Below are positions 6,990 through 13,932 of a stretch of 15,517 nucleotides of DNA, one piece after another; within the stretch, counting starts at the first letter, position 1, and every line of letters starts with the position of its first letter. Where the stretch lies: positions 1-15,517 of the forward strand of contig JAYVYR010000039.1 in NCBI GenBank assembly GCA_043784065.1. Direction: 5' to 3'. The notes beneath the pieces were generated by a model. It saw only the letters and a list, made by a program, of their open reading frames with translations. It was not told where the DNA came from and did not search any database. Both the position numbers and the translations under genes were made by a program. This stretch comes from Bog-756 sp043784065 (lineage in GTDB: Bacteria; Actinomycetota; Acidimicrobiia; Acidimicrobiales; RAAP-2).

Positions 6990-8234
6990 ATGACCGAGAC
7001 GGATACCCGGGGCAGCATCTTCATCGACCCGACCCTCTACGTCGATCAAGGGGCATGGCACGCCGCGGCAGCTGAGCTCCGCCAGGTCGACCCGGTGTTG
7101 CGGGTCGAAATTGAGGGCTACACCCCATTCTGGGCCGTCACGCGCCATGAAGACGTGTTCGCCGTATCACGGGACAACGAGCACTTCCTCAACACCCGCA
7201 ATTCGATCCTCGGGCCCGACGCCCAGATGGAGTTCCTGAACTCCATCGGGATCGAAGGCGAGACCCTCATTCACATGGACGCCGACGAGCACCGCGACCA
7301 CCGCAACGTTGCCAACGACTGGTTCCGCCCCCGTGCCGTCGCCAAGCGCCAGGCCTCGATCGAGGCGATCGCCGACGAATTCGTGGACAAGTTCCGCCAG
7401 ATGGACGGGTCGTGTGACTTCGCCCAGGACATCGCCGTGCCCTACACCTTGAGGGTCATCATGGGCATCTTCGGCATCCCTCAAGAGGATGAGCCGACCA
7501 TGCTCAAGCTGACCCAAGGGATATTCGGGGCGGCAGATCCCGAATATCTCGGCGACCTGAGTGACCCGATGGCACTGTTGACCGACACCATCGCCCAGTT
7601 CCAGTCCTACTTCGATGGCGTCACCGAGGACCGCAAGGTCCACCCGACCGACGATCTGGCCACCGTCATCGCCACCAGTGAGGTGAACGGCTGTCCGATG
7701 GAGAGCAATGCCCGATTCTGGTATTACACGATCGTCGCCACCGCCGGACACGACACCACGTCGTTCGCACTGTCCGGCGGGCTCGAGGCGCTGCTGCGTC
7801 AGCCGGACCAGGTCGCACTCCTCCAGGCGAGTCCTGACCTGGTGAACAACGCAGTCGATGAGATGATCCGATGGACGTCGCCGGTCCGCCACTTCCTCCG
7901 CTACCTGACCCGGCCGGCCATCCTGTCGGGAATAGAGATTCCCGAGGGTGACCGTCTGCTGCTCTCCTATCCGTCGGCCAACCGGGACCAGCGGATGTTC
8001 GACCAGCCCATGGCATTCGACGTGGCCCGCACCAATGCCAACCGGATGATCGCTTTCGGTGGGGGTGAGCATTTTTGTCTGGGCTCGACCTTCGCCCGTC
8101 GGGAGTTACGGACGATTCTGCCGAGGCTGCTGGCCGCCGTCGACACCATAGAGGTGGCCGGCGATCCGGAGTGGGCCCAAGCCAACTTTGTCGGCGGGGT
8201 CAAGCACCTGCCCGTGGTCGCCACCTTCCGGTAA
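6990..8234 (+). CDS. Cytochrome P450 (bacterial class I type)
   Basis: A 414-residue soluble P450 of the length usual for three-component bacterial systems. The haem-binding loop FGGGEHFCLG ends with C363 (AFGGGEHFCLGSTFA), the I-helix oxygen-activation motif is AGHDTT (252-257), and the ExxR pair is E291-R294 in VDEMIRW. The B'-C segment HMDADEHRDHRN is typical of actinobacterial and sphingomonad P450s acting on terpenoids, steroids or fatty acids; I do not assign a CYP family. No ferredoxin or ferredoxin reductase is encoded in the window. CAGGAG is placed five bases before the ATG. It follows the carotenoid oxygenase by 91 bases with its own possible promoter and operator, so it may be regulated separately while belonging to the same pathway. 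Confidence 0.93.
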   Translation: MTETDTRGSIFIDPTLYVDQGAWHAAAAELRQVDPVLRVEIEGYTPFWAVTRHEDVFAVSRDNEHFLNTRNSILGPDAQMEFLNSIGIEGETLIHMDADEHRDHRNVANDWFRPRAVAKRQASIEAIADEFVDKFRQMDGSCDFAQDIAVPYTLRVIMGIFGIPQEDEPTMLKLTQGIFGAADPEYLGDLSDPMALLTDTIAQFQSYFDGVTEDRKVHPTDDLATVIATSEVNGCPMESNARFWYYTIVATAGHDTTSFALSGGLEALLRQPDQVALLQASPDLVNNAVDEMIRWTSPVRHFLRYLTRPAILSGIEIPEGDRLLLSYPSANRDQRMFDQPMAFDVARTNANRMIAFGGGEHFCLGSTFARRELRTILPRLLAAVDTIEVAGDPEWAQANFVGGVKHLPVVATFR

Positions 8235-8258
8235 CCGACACGCGGGACTCGCCCGTTG

Positions 8259-8304
8259 TGTCACCTGGTGTTCACCCGGCGGTCGGACTGTCACCCATTG
8301 GTCA
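8259..8304 (+). promoter_or_regulatory. Two similar 16-bp sites upstream of the arginine deiminase operon
   Basis: TGTCACCTGGTGTTCA (8259-8274) and TGTCACCCATTGGTCA (8289-8304) agree at 12 of 16 positions and start exactly 30 bp apart, close to three helical turns. Each has loosely symmetrical ends (TG..C / G.TCA). A tandem operator for a dimeric regulator is a reasonable reading. Downstream, TAGCCT (8331-8336) fits a -10 pattern. No named regulator motif (ArgR, FNR, CRP) matches well. Confidence 0.4.
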
Positions 8305-8369
8305 TCGAAGGGCCGAGATCGAAGGGTACTTAGCCTCTTGCGACCACTTCTCCGCGTCAGCACACTGAA

Positions 8370-8393
8370 ACGGGGCGAACCCGTCCCAACGGG
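8370..8393 (+). promoter_or_regulatory. Three-part pairing element in the leader of the permease gene (possible attenuator)
   Basis: The order ACGGG (8370-8374), CCCGT (8380-8384), ACGGG (8389-8393) lets the central CCCGT pair perfectly with either flank but not both, giving two mutually exclusive five-base-pair hairpins with loops GCGAA or CCCA. It ends 17 bases before the AAGGAG ribosome binding site of the permease. It matches no riboswitch class that I recognise, and such short stems can arise by chance in GC-rich DNA. Confidence 0.35.
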
Positions 8394-8421
8394 ACTACCG
8401 CGCTGATGCCAAGGAGTCGCC

Positions 8422-9879
8422 ATGTCCATGTTGACCCAACCCCCGAAGTCCAGCAAGGCGGAGACGGACAATCCACCCCTCTCGCCCCGCAACCGGGAGA
8501 AGGCCCACGCCCTCGGCCTCACGTCGGCCACCGGTCTGGTGATCGGAAGCATCGTCGGAACGGGCATCTTCACCGCCCCAGCGGTGATCGCAGGTGCCGG
8601 CACAATGGGGATCGTGGTGCTCGGAGTCATTGCCTTAGGCGCGATGCTGCTTGCCATCCTGTTCGGCCAGCTGACCAAGCGGATCCCCAACAGCGATGGA
8701 GGGCTCTACGCCTACTCGAGGCATGAGTTCGGAGATTTCGCGGGCTACCTGGTGGGCTGGTGCTACTGGATCCAGGCCTGGGCCGGCAATGCCGCCATCG
8801 TGTCGTCCTGGGTGTTCTATGTCGACGCTCTCTTCGGCTTCAACCACATCACCGGCCTAGAGAACTGGGGCATCGCCATGGTTGGGTTGTGGGTGCCAGC
8901 CATCGTCAATCTGGTGGGGATCCGCCAGATGTCATGGTTCCAGAATGTCACCGTCGTACTCAAGTTCCTCCCTCTGCTGTTCGTTGGCGTGGTCGGATGG
9001 TTCTTTGTCGAGAAAGCCAACTTCGGACCGTTCAACGGATCGGGGGGGAGCCTCTACAGCGGAATCGGCATCGCTGCCGGAGTAGCCCTGTTCTCCTTCA
9101 TCGGCGTCGAGGCAGCGGCCATGACGGCCAAACGGGTGGAGAACCCCCGGGTCAACGTCGGTCGGGCTTCGTTGCTCGGCACGGGCCTCAGCGCCGTCCT
9201 CTACGTCCTGGTGACAGCGGCGGTGATGGGCCTGGTGCCCCACCACGCGTTGCTCAACAACGGTGCACCGTTCGTCAACGCCTTCCAGACCATCTTCAAC
9301 GGGGCGGGCTGGGCCGGCAAGTTCATCGCCGCTGTCGCCGTTGTGTCCGGCATCGGGGCGCTCAACGGCTGGACGCTCATCGTGACCGAGACGTCCCGGG
9401 CCGTAGCCCAGGATGACCTCTTTCCGCGACCTTTCGCCTGGACCGATGCCAAGGGCACCGCCTGGTTCGGCATCCTGGTCGGCACGGCACTTCCGTCACT
9501 TCTCATGCTGTGGCGCTACACCACGACATCCGGGCTGACGGTCTTCACCTACCTGGTCGACCTCACGGTGGTGACGGTGGCGATTCCGTACTTCTTCTCG
9601 GCCATCGCACAGTTGACTTTCCTGGTAGGCCGGCGCCGCAAGGTGCAGGGCTGGCAGCTGGCCCGTGACCTGTCCGTCGCCGGGGCCAGCGTCCTCTTCT
9701 CCATGTGGGTGACGTTCGCCGCCGGCTACCAGGTCGTCTATCAGGCACTCGTGGTGATACTGGCCGGACTCGTCATCTACGCCTTTCTCAATGCCCGACG
9801 CCAGCGCCTGGGTGAGACCGCCGAACCTGTTGATCTTCCGCCCGAAGAGCTGTCGATCGACCACGTCGCACCCGTCTGA
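8422..9879 (+). CDS. arcD: APC-superfamily amino acid permease, probable arginine/ornithine antiporter
   Basis: A 485-residue inner-membrane transporter with about 12-13 hydrophobic segments, related to the basic amino acid/polyamine antiporters (AdiC, ArcD). TM1 carries the broken-helix motif GSIVGTGIF (42-50), TM6 reads FSFIGVEAAA (224-233), and TM8 has NGWTLIVTETSRAVAQDD (315-332). Compared with E. coli AdiC, the arginine-stacking W293 is kept as W317, whereas gate residue W202 corresponds to F224. The N-terminus (about 30 residues) and C-terminus are charged and cytoplasmic. AAGGAG at 8411-8416 supports the start. It is first in an operon with the three ADI enzymes, so arginine import coupled to ornithine export is the natural role. 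The symbol follows from context, because sequence alone does not fix the substrate. Confidence 0.85.
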   Translation: MSMLTQPPKSSKAETDNPPLSPRNREKAHALGLTSATGLVIGSIVGTGIFTAPAVIAGAGTMGIVVLGVIALGAMLLAILFGQLTKRIPNSDGGLYAYSRHEFGDFAGYLVGWCYWIQAWAGNAAIVSSWVFYVDALFGFNHITGLENWGIAMVGLWVPAIVNLVGIRQMSWFQNVTVVLKFLPLLFVGVVGWFFVEKANFGPFNGSGGSLYSGIGIAAGVALFSFIGVEAAAMTAKRVENPRVNVGRASLLGTGLSAVLYVLVTAAVMGLVPHHALLNNGAPFVNAFQTIFNGAGWAGKFIAAVAVVSGIGALNGWTLIVTETSRAVAQDDLFPRPFAWTDAKGTAWFGILVGTALPSLLMLWRYTTTSGLTVFTYLVDLTVVTVAIPYFFSAIAQLTFLVGRRRKVQGWQLARDLSVAGASVLFSMWVTFAAGYQVVYQALVVILAGLVIYAFLNARRQRLGETAEPVDLPPEELSIDHVAPV

Positions 9880-9940
9880 CCTCATCCAACGTTCCGCACC
9901 GTCCGTCTGACCCGCGCACGACCACAACCGAAGGAATCAC

Positions 9941-11182
9941 ATGCCGTTCAGCGTCAACTCCGAGATCGGTGTCCTCCACGAGGCCATCATCCACCGCCCC
10001 GGGCTCGAGCTGTCCCGCCTCACCCCCGAGAACATCTCCGGCCTCCTGTTCGACGATGTCATGTGGGCGGCCAAGGCCAAGGTCGAGCACGACGGGTTCG
10101 CCCAGGCCCTGAGGGACAAAGGGGTCAAGGTCCATTACTACGGCCAACTGCTGGCCGAGATCCTCGAGTTGCCCGACGGGCGGGCCTATGTGCTCGACCG
10201 GCTCTGCACACCGGAGATGCTCGGTTGGTCGCTGGTGAATCCGGTGCGACAGATGTTCGAAGATCTCGACGGGGCCGCCCTGGCCGAATTCCTGGTGGGC
10301 GGGGTGATCAAGGCCGATCTCCAGCCCCTCCGGGCCAACAGCCTGACGTGGGAGACGCTGAGGGCCGATGATTTCGTCCTCACGCCCTTGCCCAACCACC
10401 TGTTCCAACGCGACAACTCGTGTTGGATCTACGGAGGGGTGACCATCAACCCGATGGCGATGCCGGCCCGGCAACGGGAGTCCCTCCATACTCGGGCCAT
10501 CTACAACTACCACCCGATGTTCGCCGATCGAGACTTTGTCACCTATTACGGCGGGGACGACCACAACCTGGGCCCGGCCACATTGGAGGGCGGGGACGTC
10601 CACGTCATCGGCCACGGGGCCGTGCTTGTCGGAATGGGCGAGCGGACCACGCCGATGGCGGTCGAGGCCGTGGCCCGGGAACTGTTCGCTTCAGGTCAAG
10701 CCACACGGGTGGTGGCCATCGAGCTCCCACACAGCCACGCGTTCATGCACCTCGACACGGTGATGTCGATGGTCGACCACGACACGTTCGTGCTGTACCC
10801 GTTCTTCGACCGGGACCTCCGCAGCTGGACAGTGGAATCCGGTGACGAACCCGGACAGTTAGTCGTCACCCTCAATGACGACCTGTGGGGGACCTTGGCG
10901 ACGATTCTCGACGTCGACCGGGTCACCGTGTTGACCACAGACGAAGATGTCCGGGCAGCTGAGCGCGAGCAGTGGGACGACGGGACGAACTACCTGGCCG
11001 TTGCGCCTGGTGTCGTGCTGGGCTACGACCGCAACGTGGCAACGAACACCATGCTCCGTAAGCACGGTATCGAGGTTGTGACCATCGAGGGCGGCGAGCT
11101 GGGCCGAGGCCGGGGCGGCCCGCGGTGCATGACCTGCCCGATCGTGCGCGAGTCCGGCACGCCGGCCGTGGGACAGCGATGA
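9941..11182 (+). CDS. arcA: Arginine deiminase
   Basis: A 413-residue enzyme that hydrolyses L-arginine to citrulline and ammonia in the cytoplasm. All catalytic residues of the guanidine-modifying fold appear: D158 in FQRDNSCW, E216 in LEGGDV, H270 and D272 in FMHLDTVMSM, and the nucleophile C396 in GGPRCMTCPI. The residue before the nucleophile is Arg, as in mycoplasma-type ADIs (RCM), rather than His as in the Pseudomonas enzyme (HCM). The N-terminal SEIGVLHEAIIHRPG also fits, and the length matches the family (about 405-420). AAGGA (9931-9935) sits five bases before the ATG. It follows the permease by 61 bases with no terminator, and its stop overlaps the next start as ATGA. Confidence 0.96.
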   Translation: MPFSVNSEIGVLHEAIIHRPGLELSRLTPENISGLLFDDVMWAAKAKVEHDGFAQALRDKGVKVHYYGQLLAEILELPDGRAYVLDRLCTPEMLGWSLVNPVRQMFEDLDGAALAEFLVGGVIKADLQPLRANSLTWETLRADDFVLTPLPNHLFQRDNSCWIYGGVTINPMAMPARQRESLHTRAIYNYHPMFADRDFVTYYGGDDHNLGPATLEGGDVHVIGHGAVLVGMGERTTPMAVEAVARELFASGQATRVVAIELPHSHAFMHLDTVMSMVDHDTFVLYPFFDRDLRSWTVESGDEPGQLVVTLNDDLWGTLATILDVDRVTVLTTDEDVRAAEREQWDDGTNYLAVAPGVVLGYDRNVATNTMLRKHGIEVVTIEGGELGRGRGGPRCMTCPIVRESGTPAVGQR

Positions 11183-12180
11183 CGGTAGACCTCCACGGTC
11201 GGAGCCTGTGCAAGGAGAGCGATCTCACCAAGGAGGAGTTCCTCCACCTCGTCGATCTGGCCGGCGACCTGCGCCTCAAGAAGCGGGAGCACCGGGAACG
11301 GCGCCACATGAAGCGTCGAAACGTGGCTCTGATCTTCGAGAAGGTATCGACCCGCACACGGTCGGCCTTCGAGGTCGGCGCCCACGATCAGGGCGCCGGC
11401 GTCACCTATTTCGGTCCAGGCGACACCCACCTCGGCGAAGGCGAGACGGTCCAGGACACGGCACGGGTGCTCGGTCGGATGTTCGACGGTATCGAATATC
11501 GCGGATTCGCCCAGGAGACGGTGGAAGCGCTCGCCCGTCACGCCGGTGTGCCCGTGTGGAACGGGCTGACCGACCGCTGGCATCCCACCCAGATGCTGGC
11601 CGATATCCTCACCATGCGGGACCACTCGGATAAGTCGGTCGAAGAGATCTCCTTCTGTTATCTCGGGGATGCCCGGAACAACACGGCCAACTCACTTTTG
11701 GTGACTGCTGCGCTACTCGGCATGGACGTCCGTATCGCCGCTCCGGCCACGCTGCTGCCGTCGCGAGGTGTGCAGGAAATCGCGTACGGGTTGGCCGACT
11801 CGTCGGGAGGTCGGATCGGCCTCTTCCAGGACGTGCCGCCGGCGGTCGCCGGCGTCGACTTCGTCTACACCGATGTGTGGCTTTCGATGGGCGAGCCCGA
11901 CGCGGCCTGGGCCGGACGAATCAACGAGCTTCTCCCCTTCCAGGTGAACCGGGCTGTCCTCGATGCCACGGGGAACCCGGATGTGCGGTTCCTCCACTGC
12001 TTGCCCGCGGAGCACAGCACGGATACCGCAATCGGCAAGAAGATCCTGGCCGAGCACGGCCTGTCCGCCATGGAGGTGACGGACGACGTATTCGAGTCCC
12101 CGGCGTCGGTCGTCTTCGACCAGTCGGAAAACAGACTGCACACCATCAAGGCGCTCATGGTCGCCACGATCGGGAGCTGA
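11179..12180 (+). CDS. arcB: Ornithine carbamoyltransferase, catabolic type by context
   Basis: A 333-residue transcarbamoylase. STRTR (57-61) binds carbamoyl phosphate, HPTQ (135-138) follows in WHPTQMLADIL, WLSMGE (234-239) is the ornithine-binding SMG loop, and HCLP (273-276) in FLHCLPAEH holds the active-site Cys. In the ADI pathway it runs in the phosphorolytic direction, citrulline plus phosphate to ornithine and carbamoyl phosphate. Sequence alone does not separate catabolic from biosynthetic (ArgF) enzymes; the position between arcA and arcC indicates catabolic use. The frame is open to 11125, but that part lies within arcA; the ATG at 11179 overlapping the arcA stop (ATGA) is the likely start. 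The stop is one base before the arcC GTG. Confidence 0.95.
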   Translation: MTVDLHGRSLCKESDLTKEEFLHLVDLAGDLRLKKREHRERRHMKRRNVALIFEKVSTRTRSAFEVGAHDQGAGVTYFGPGDTHLGEGETVQDTARVLGRMFDGIEYRGFAQETVEALARHAGVPVWNGLTDRWHPTQMLADILTMRDHSDKSVEEISFCYLGDARNNTANSLLVTAALLGMDVRIAAPATLLPSRGVQEIAYGLADSSGGRIGLFQDVPPAVAGVDFVYTDVWLSMGEPDAAWAGRINELLPFQVNRAVLDATGNPDVRFLHCLPAEHSTDTAIGKKILAEHGLSAMEVTDDVFESPASVVFDQSENRLHTIKALMVATIGS

Positions 12181-12181
12181 G

Positions 12182-13090
12182 GTGCGCCTGGTGGTGGCCG
12201 TGGGCGGCAACGCACTACTCGAGCGCACCGACATCCCCGAGGCAGAGATCCAGGTGCTGCACGCTCAAGATGCCGTGCGGGCCCTCGCCCCCCTGGCCGC
12301 CGATCACGAACTGGTCGTCACCCACGGAAACGGGCCGCAGGTCGGCCTGCTGGCCATCGAGAGCACTCGGGACCCGGACCTCACGCACCCGTTCCCGCTC
12401 GATGTCCTGGGCGCCCAGACCCAAGGGATGATCGGCTACTTCTTCCTCCAGGCATTCGAGAACGCCCTTCCGGGACGCGAGGTGGCAAGCCTCATCTGCC
12501 AGACCGTCGTCTCCCCCGACGACGAGGCCTTCCACAACCCGACCAAGTTCGTAGGGTCCGTCTACACCGAGGTGGAGGCCCTTCGATTGGCCGCACTGTT
12601 CGGCTGGGTCGTCCGTCCCGACGGTCCGCACTGGCGCCGGGTGGTGGCGTCCCCTGAGCCACTCGAGATCGTCGAGCTGGCGACGGTCCGCCGGCTGCTC
12701 GAAGGTGGAGCACCGGTCATCTGCGATGGCGGTGGCGGCATCCCGGTGGTGCGCGACGGGGACGGGCGGCTGCGAGGCGTCGAGGCTGTCATCGACAAGG
12801 ACCTCACAGCTTCGCTCCTGGCCAGGGAGCTCGACGCCGACTCGCTGGTGCTGCTGACCGACGTACCTGAAGTGATCTCGGGCTTCGGAACCGAACACGC
12901 ACGGCCCCTAGGACGCGTCACCGCGACCGAACTGAGGGCCGAGCGGTTCGAGAGCGGCTCGATGGGACCCAAGATCGATGCTGCCTGCCGCTTCGTCGAG
13001 GCCACGGATCGCACCGCCCGGATCGGCCGCCTATCCGATGCCCCCGACGTCCTGGCCGGGCGCCGCGGCACCGAGATCATCCCGGGCTGA
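12182..13090 (+). CDS. arcC: Carbamate kinase
   Basis: A 302-residue amino-acid-kinase-fold enzyme that transfers phosphate from carbamoyl phosphate to ADP, the ATP-yielding last step of the ADI pathway. Family motifs in order: VAVGGNALL (5-13), THGNGPQVGLL (47-57), GAQTQGMIGYF (77-87), CDGGGGIPVV (181-190), VIDKDLTASLLA (203-214) and SMGPKIDAACRF (260-271). It ends in RRGTEIIPG, the usual C-terminus. Length is normal (about 300-315). The GTG start at 12182 lies one base after the arcB stop, with the GGGAG in the arcB end serving as ribosome binding site. It is the last gene of the operon; carbamate then falls to CO2 and ammonia, raising pH. Confidence 0.95.
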   Translation: MRLVVAVGGNALLERTDIPEAEIQVLHAQDAVRALAPLAADHELVVTHGNGPQVGLLAIESTRDPDLTHPFPLDVLGAQTQGMIGYFFLQAFENALPGREVASLICQTVVSPDDEAFHNPTKFVGSVYTEVEALRLAALFGWVVRPDGPHWRRVVASPEPLEIVELATVRRLLEGGAPVICDGGGGIPVVRDGDGRLRGVEAVIDKDLTASLLARELDADSLVLLTDVPEVISGFGTEHARPLGRVTATELRAERFESGSMGPKIDAACRFVEATDRTARIGRLSDAPDVLAGRRGTEIIPG

Positions 13091-13119
13091 GCCGCCATCG
13101 TTCCCTACTTATCGCCTCA

Positions 13120-13144
13120 CGCCCGCCCAGGCACCCGACGGGCG
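13120..13144 (+). terminator. Weak candidate terminator hairpin after the arginine deiminase operon
   Basis: CGCCCG (13120-13125) and CGGGCG (13139-13144) can pair as a six-base-pair GC stem with a 13-base loop, 29 bases after the arcC stop. No T-run follows; actinobacterial terminators often lack one, so this is suggestive only. Confidence 0.25.
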
Positions 13145-13230
13145 ACCTCCCGACCGGGACAGCCAGACCATGACGTCCAGCCGGAGAAGTTGGACGGTGA
13201 GCGAGACCATCGCCCTGTGAGCCAAGCTGT

Positions 13231-13241
13231 GCCACAGTGGC
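13231..13241. promoter_or_regulatory. 11-bp palindrome in the arcC/DUF3293 gap
   Basis: GCCAC-A-GTGGC is a perfect palindrome with a one-base centre, so it reads as a protein-binding site rather than an RNA hairpin. It lies in the 248-base gap 13091-13338, which holds no convincing gene. Together with TTGACC at 13317-13322 it is the only promoter-like signal before the DUF3293 gene. Confidence 0.3.
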
Positions 13242-13327
13242 GATGTGGTTTCGCCTGGTTCCGCAGACACCTTTCCGTTGTCCATCACGGCTCTGGGTCA
13301 GCCAATCTCTCATCGGTTGACCGTCCG

Positions 13328-13353
13328 GCGTTCACCTGGTGACCGCTGAACGC
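13328..13353. repeat. Inverted repeat spanning the DUF3293 start codon
   Basis: GCGTTCA (13328-13334) and TGAACGC (13347-13353) form perfect seven-base arms around a 12-base centre, which itself overlaps the smaller palindrome TCACC-T-GGTGA (13332-13342). The GTG start at 13339 lies inside. It could be an operator or a message hairpin hiding the start. Confidence 0.45.
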
Positions 13354-13833
13354 GTGGCCGACGAGCAGGACTGGGCCTCGTATGCACGGGCCGTCATCGA
13401 CGTCGCCCCGTCGGGACGGCCTCCGTTCCGATTGGTGCCGGATGTTCTGGGCGTCACCGGGATGTGGCCCCGGGACCAGGTGGCACCGGTGATGATTATC
13501 ACCGCCTGGAACCCCGACAGCATGATCCTGCCGAGGTCCGACAACCATGCCCGCAATCAGCTGTTGATAGCTGAACTCGACAGGCCCGGTGTCACCTTCT
13601 GGCCCGCCGTCGGGCGTGACCTCGGCAGCCCGCACAATGAGGTCGGGGTGGCCGTTTGCGGCCTGAGTCTGGCCGAAGGAGTGGCCCTCGGCGCCCGGCA
13701 CGGCCAAGCTTCCATCTTCGTCTGGACTCCGGACGTCTTGACGGTGATGTCGTGCACCGACGACCGATGCCACACGTCGGGCTGGCGACTCGAAGATCTA
13801 CCGTCGATCCAGATCGGACCGACCTCGGTCTGA
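13339..13833 (+). CDS. DUF3293 domain-containing protein
   Basis: A 164-residue soluble protein matching the DUF3293 pattern: ITAWNPDS (54-61), then an Asn-rich helix start DNHARNQLLIAEL (68-80), FWPAVGRD (87-94), HNEVGVAVCGLSLAEGVALG (99-118) and HGQASIFVW (121-129). The family has no known reaction; its compact alpha/beta layout and conserved polar residues (N58, N69, N73, E101, Q123) suggest binding of a small molecule, but that is only inference. Cysteines 140-145 (SCTDDRCH) add a small possible metal site near the end. The GTG at 13339 has no ribosome binding site and sits in an inverted repeat; GTG at 13354 is an alternative. It is convergent with the small secreted-protein gene, with a 99-base gap holding only the weak stem CGGCC-TAC-GGCCG (13894-13906). 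Confidence 0.75.
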   Translation: MTAERVADEQDWASYARAVIDVAPSGRPPFRLVPDVLGVTGMWPRDQVAPVMIITAWNPDSMILPRSDNHARNQLLIAELDRPGVTFWPAVGRDLGSPHNEVGVAVCGLSLAEGVALGARHGQASIFVWTPDVLTVMSCTDDRCHTSGWRLEDLPSIQIGPTSV

Positions 13834-13932
13834 CGCTCCCGATCTCCTTAGGTGCTCCCGGGGCAAGGACAGGCCATGGGGGGGTCCCACCCACGGCCTA
13901 CGGCCGGAGTTCACAAATGGCGTGAATGCCGG

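Noticed and set aside
7167..8072. Open frame of about 300 codons on the minus strand within the P450 gene
   Set aside because: It is antisense to a gene with all P450 motifs, has no recognisable domain and is an effect of high-GC codon use.
8235..8421. Known riboswitch (guanidine, c-di-AMP or similar) before the permease
   Set aside because: The short hairpins lack the conserved core sequences that I know for those classes; kept only as an uncharacterised pairing element.
9788..10615. Open frame of 275 codons on the minus strand across the permease end and arcA start
   Set aside because: It runs through two well-supported genes and the gap between them, with no family resemblance.
12215..12898. 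Minus-strand open frame of 227 codons inside arcC
   Set aside because: Antisense shadow of carbamate kinase; composition is His/Asp/Gly-rich without domains.
12978..13220. Possible 80-codon gene across the arcC end and following gap
   Set aside because: It is Pro/Ser/Arg-rich, overlaps the conserved arcC end and has no good ribosome binding site.
13834..13932. Bidirectional terminator between the DUF3293 and secreted-protein genes
   Set aside because: Only a five-base-pair stem with a three-base loop (13894-13906) and no T-run on either strand.
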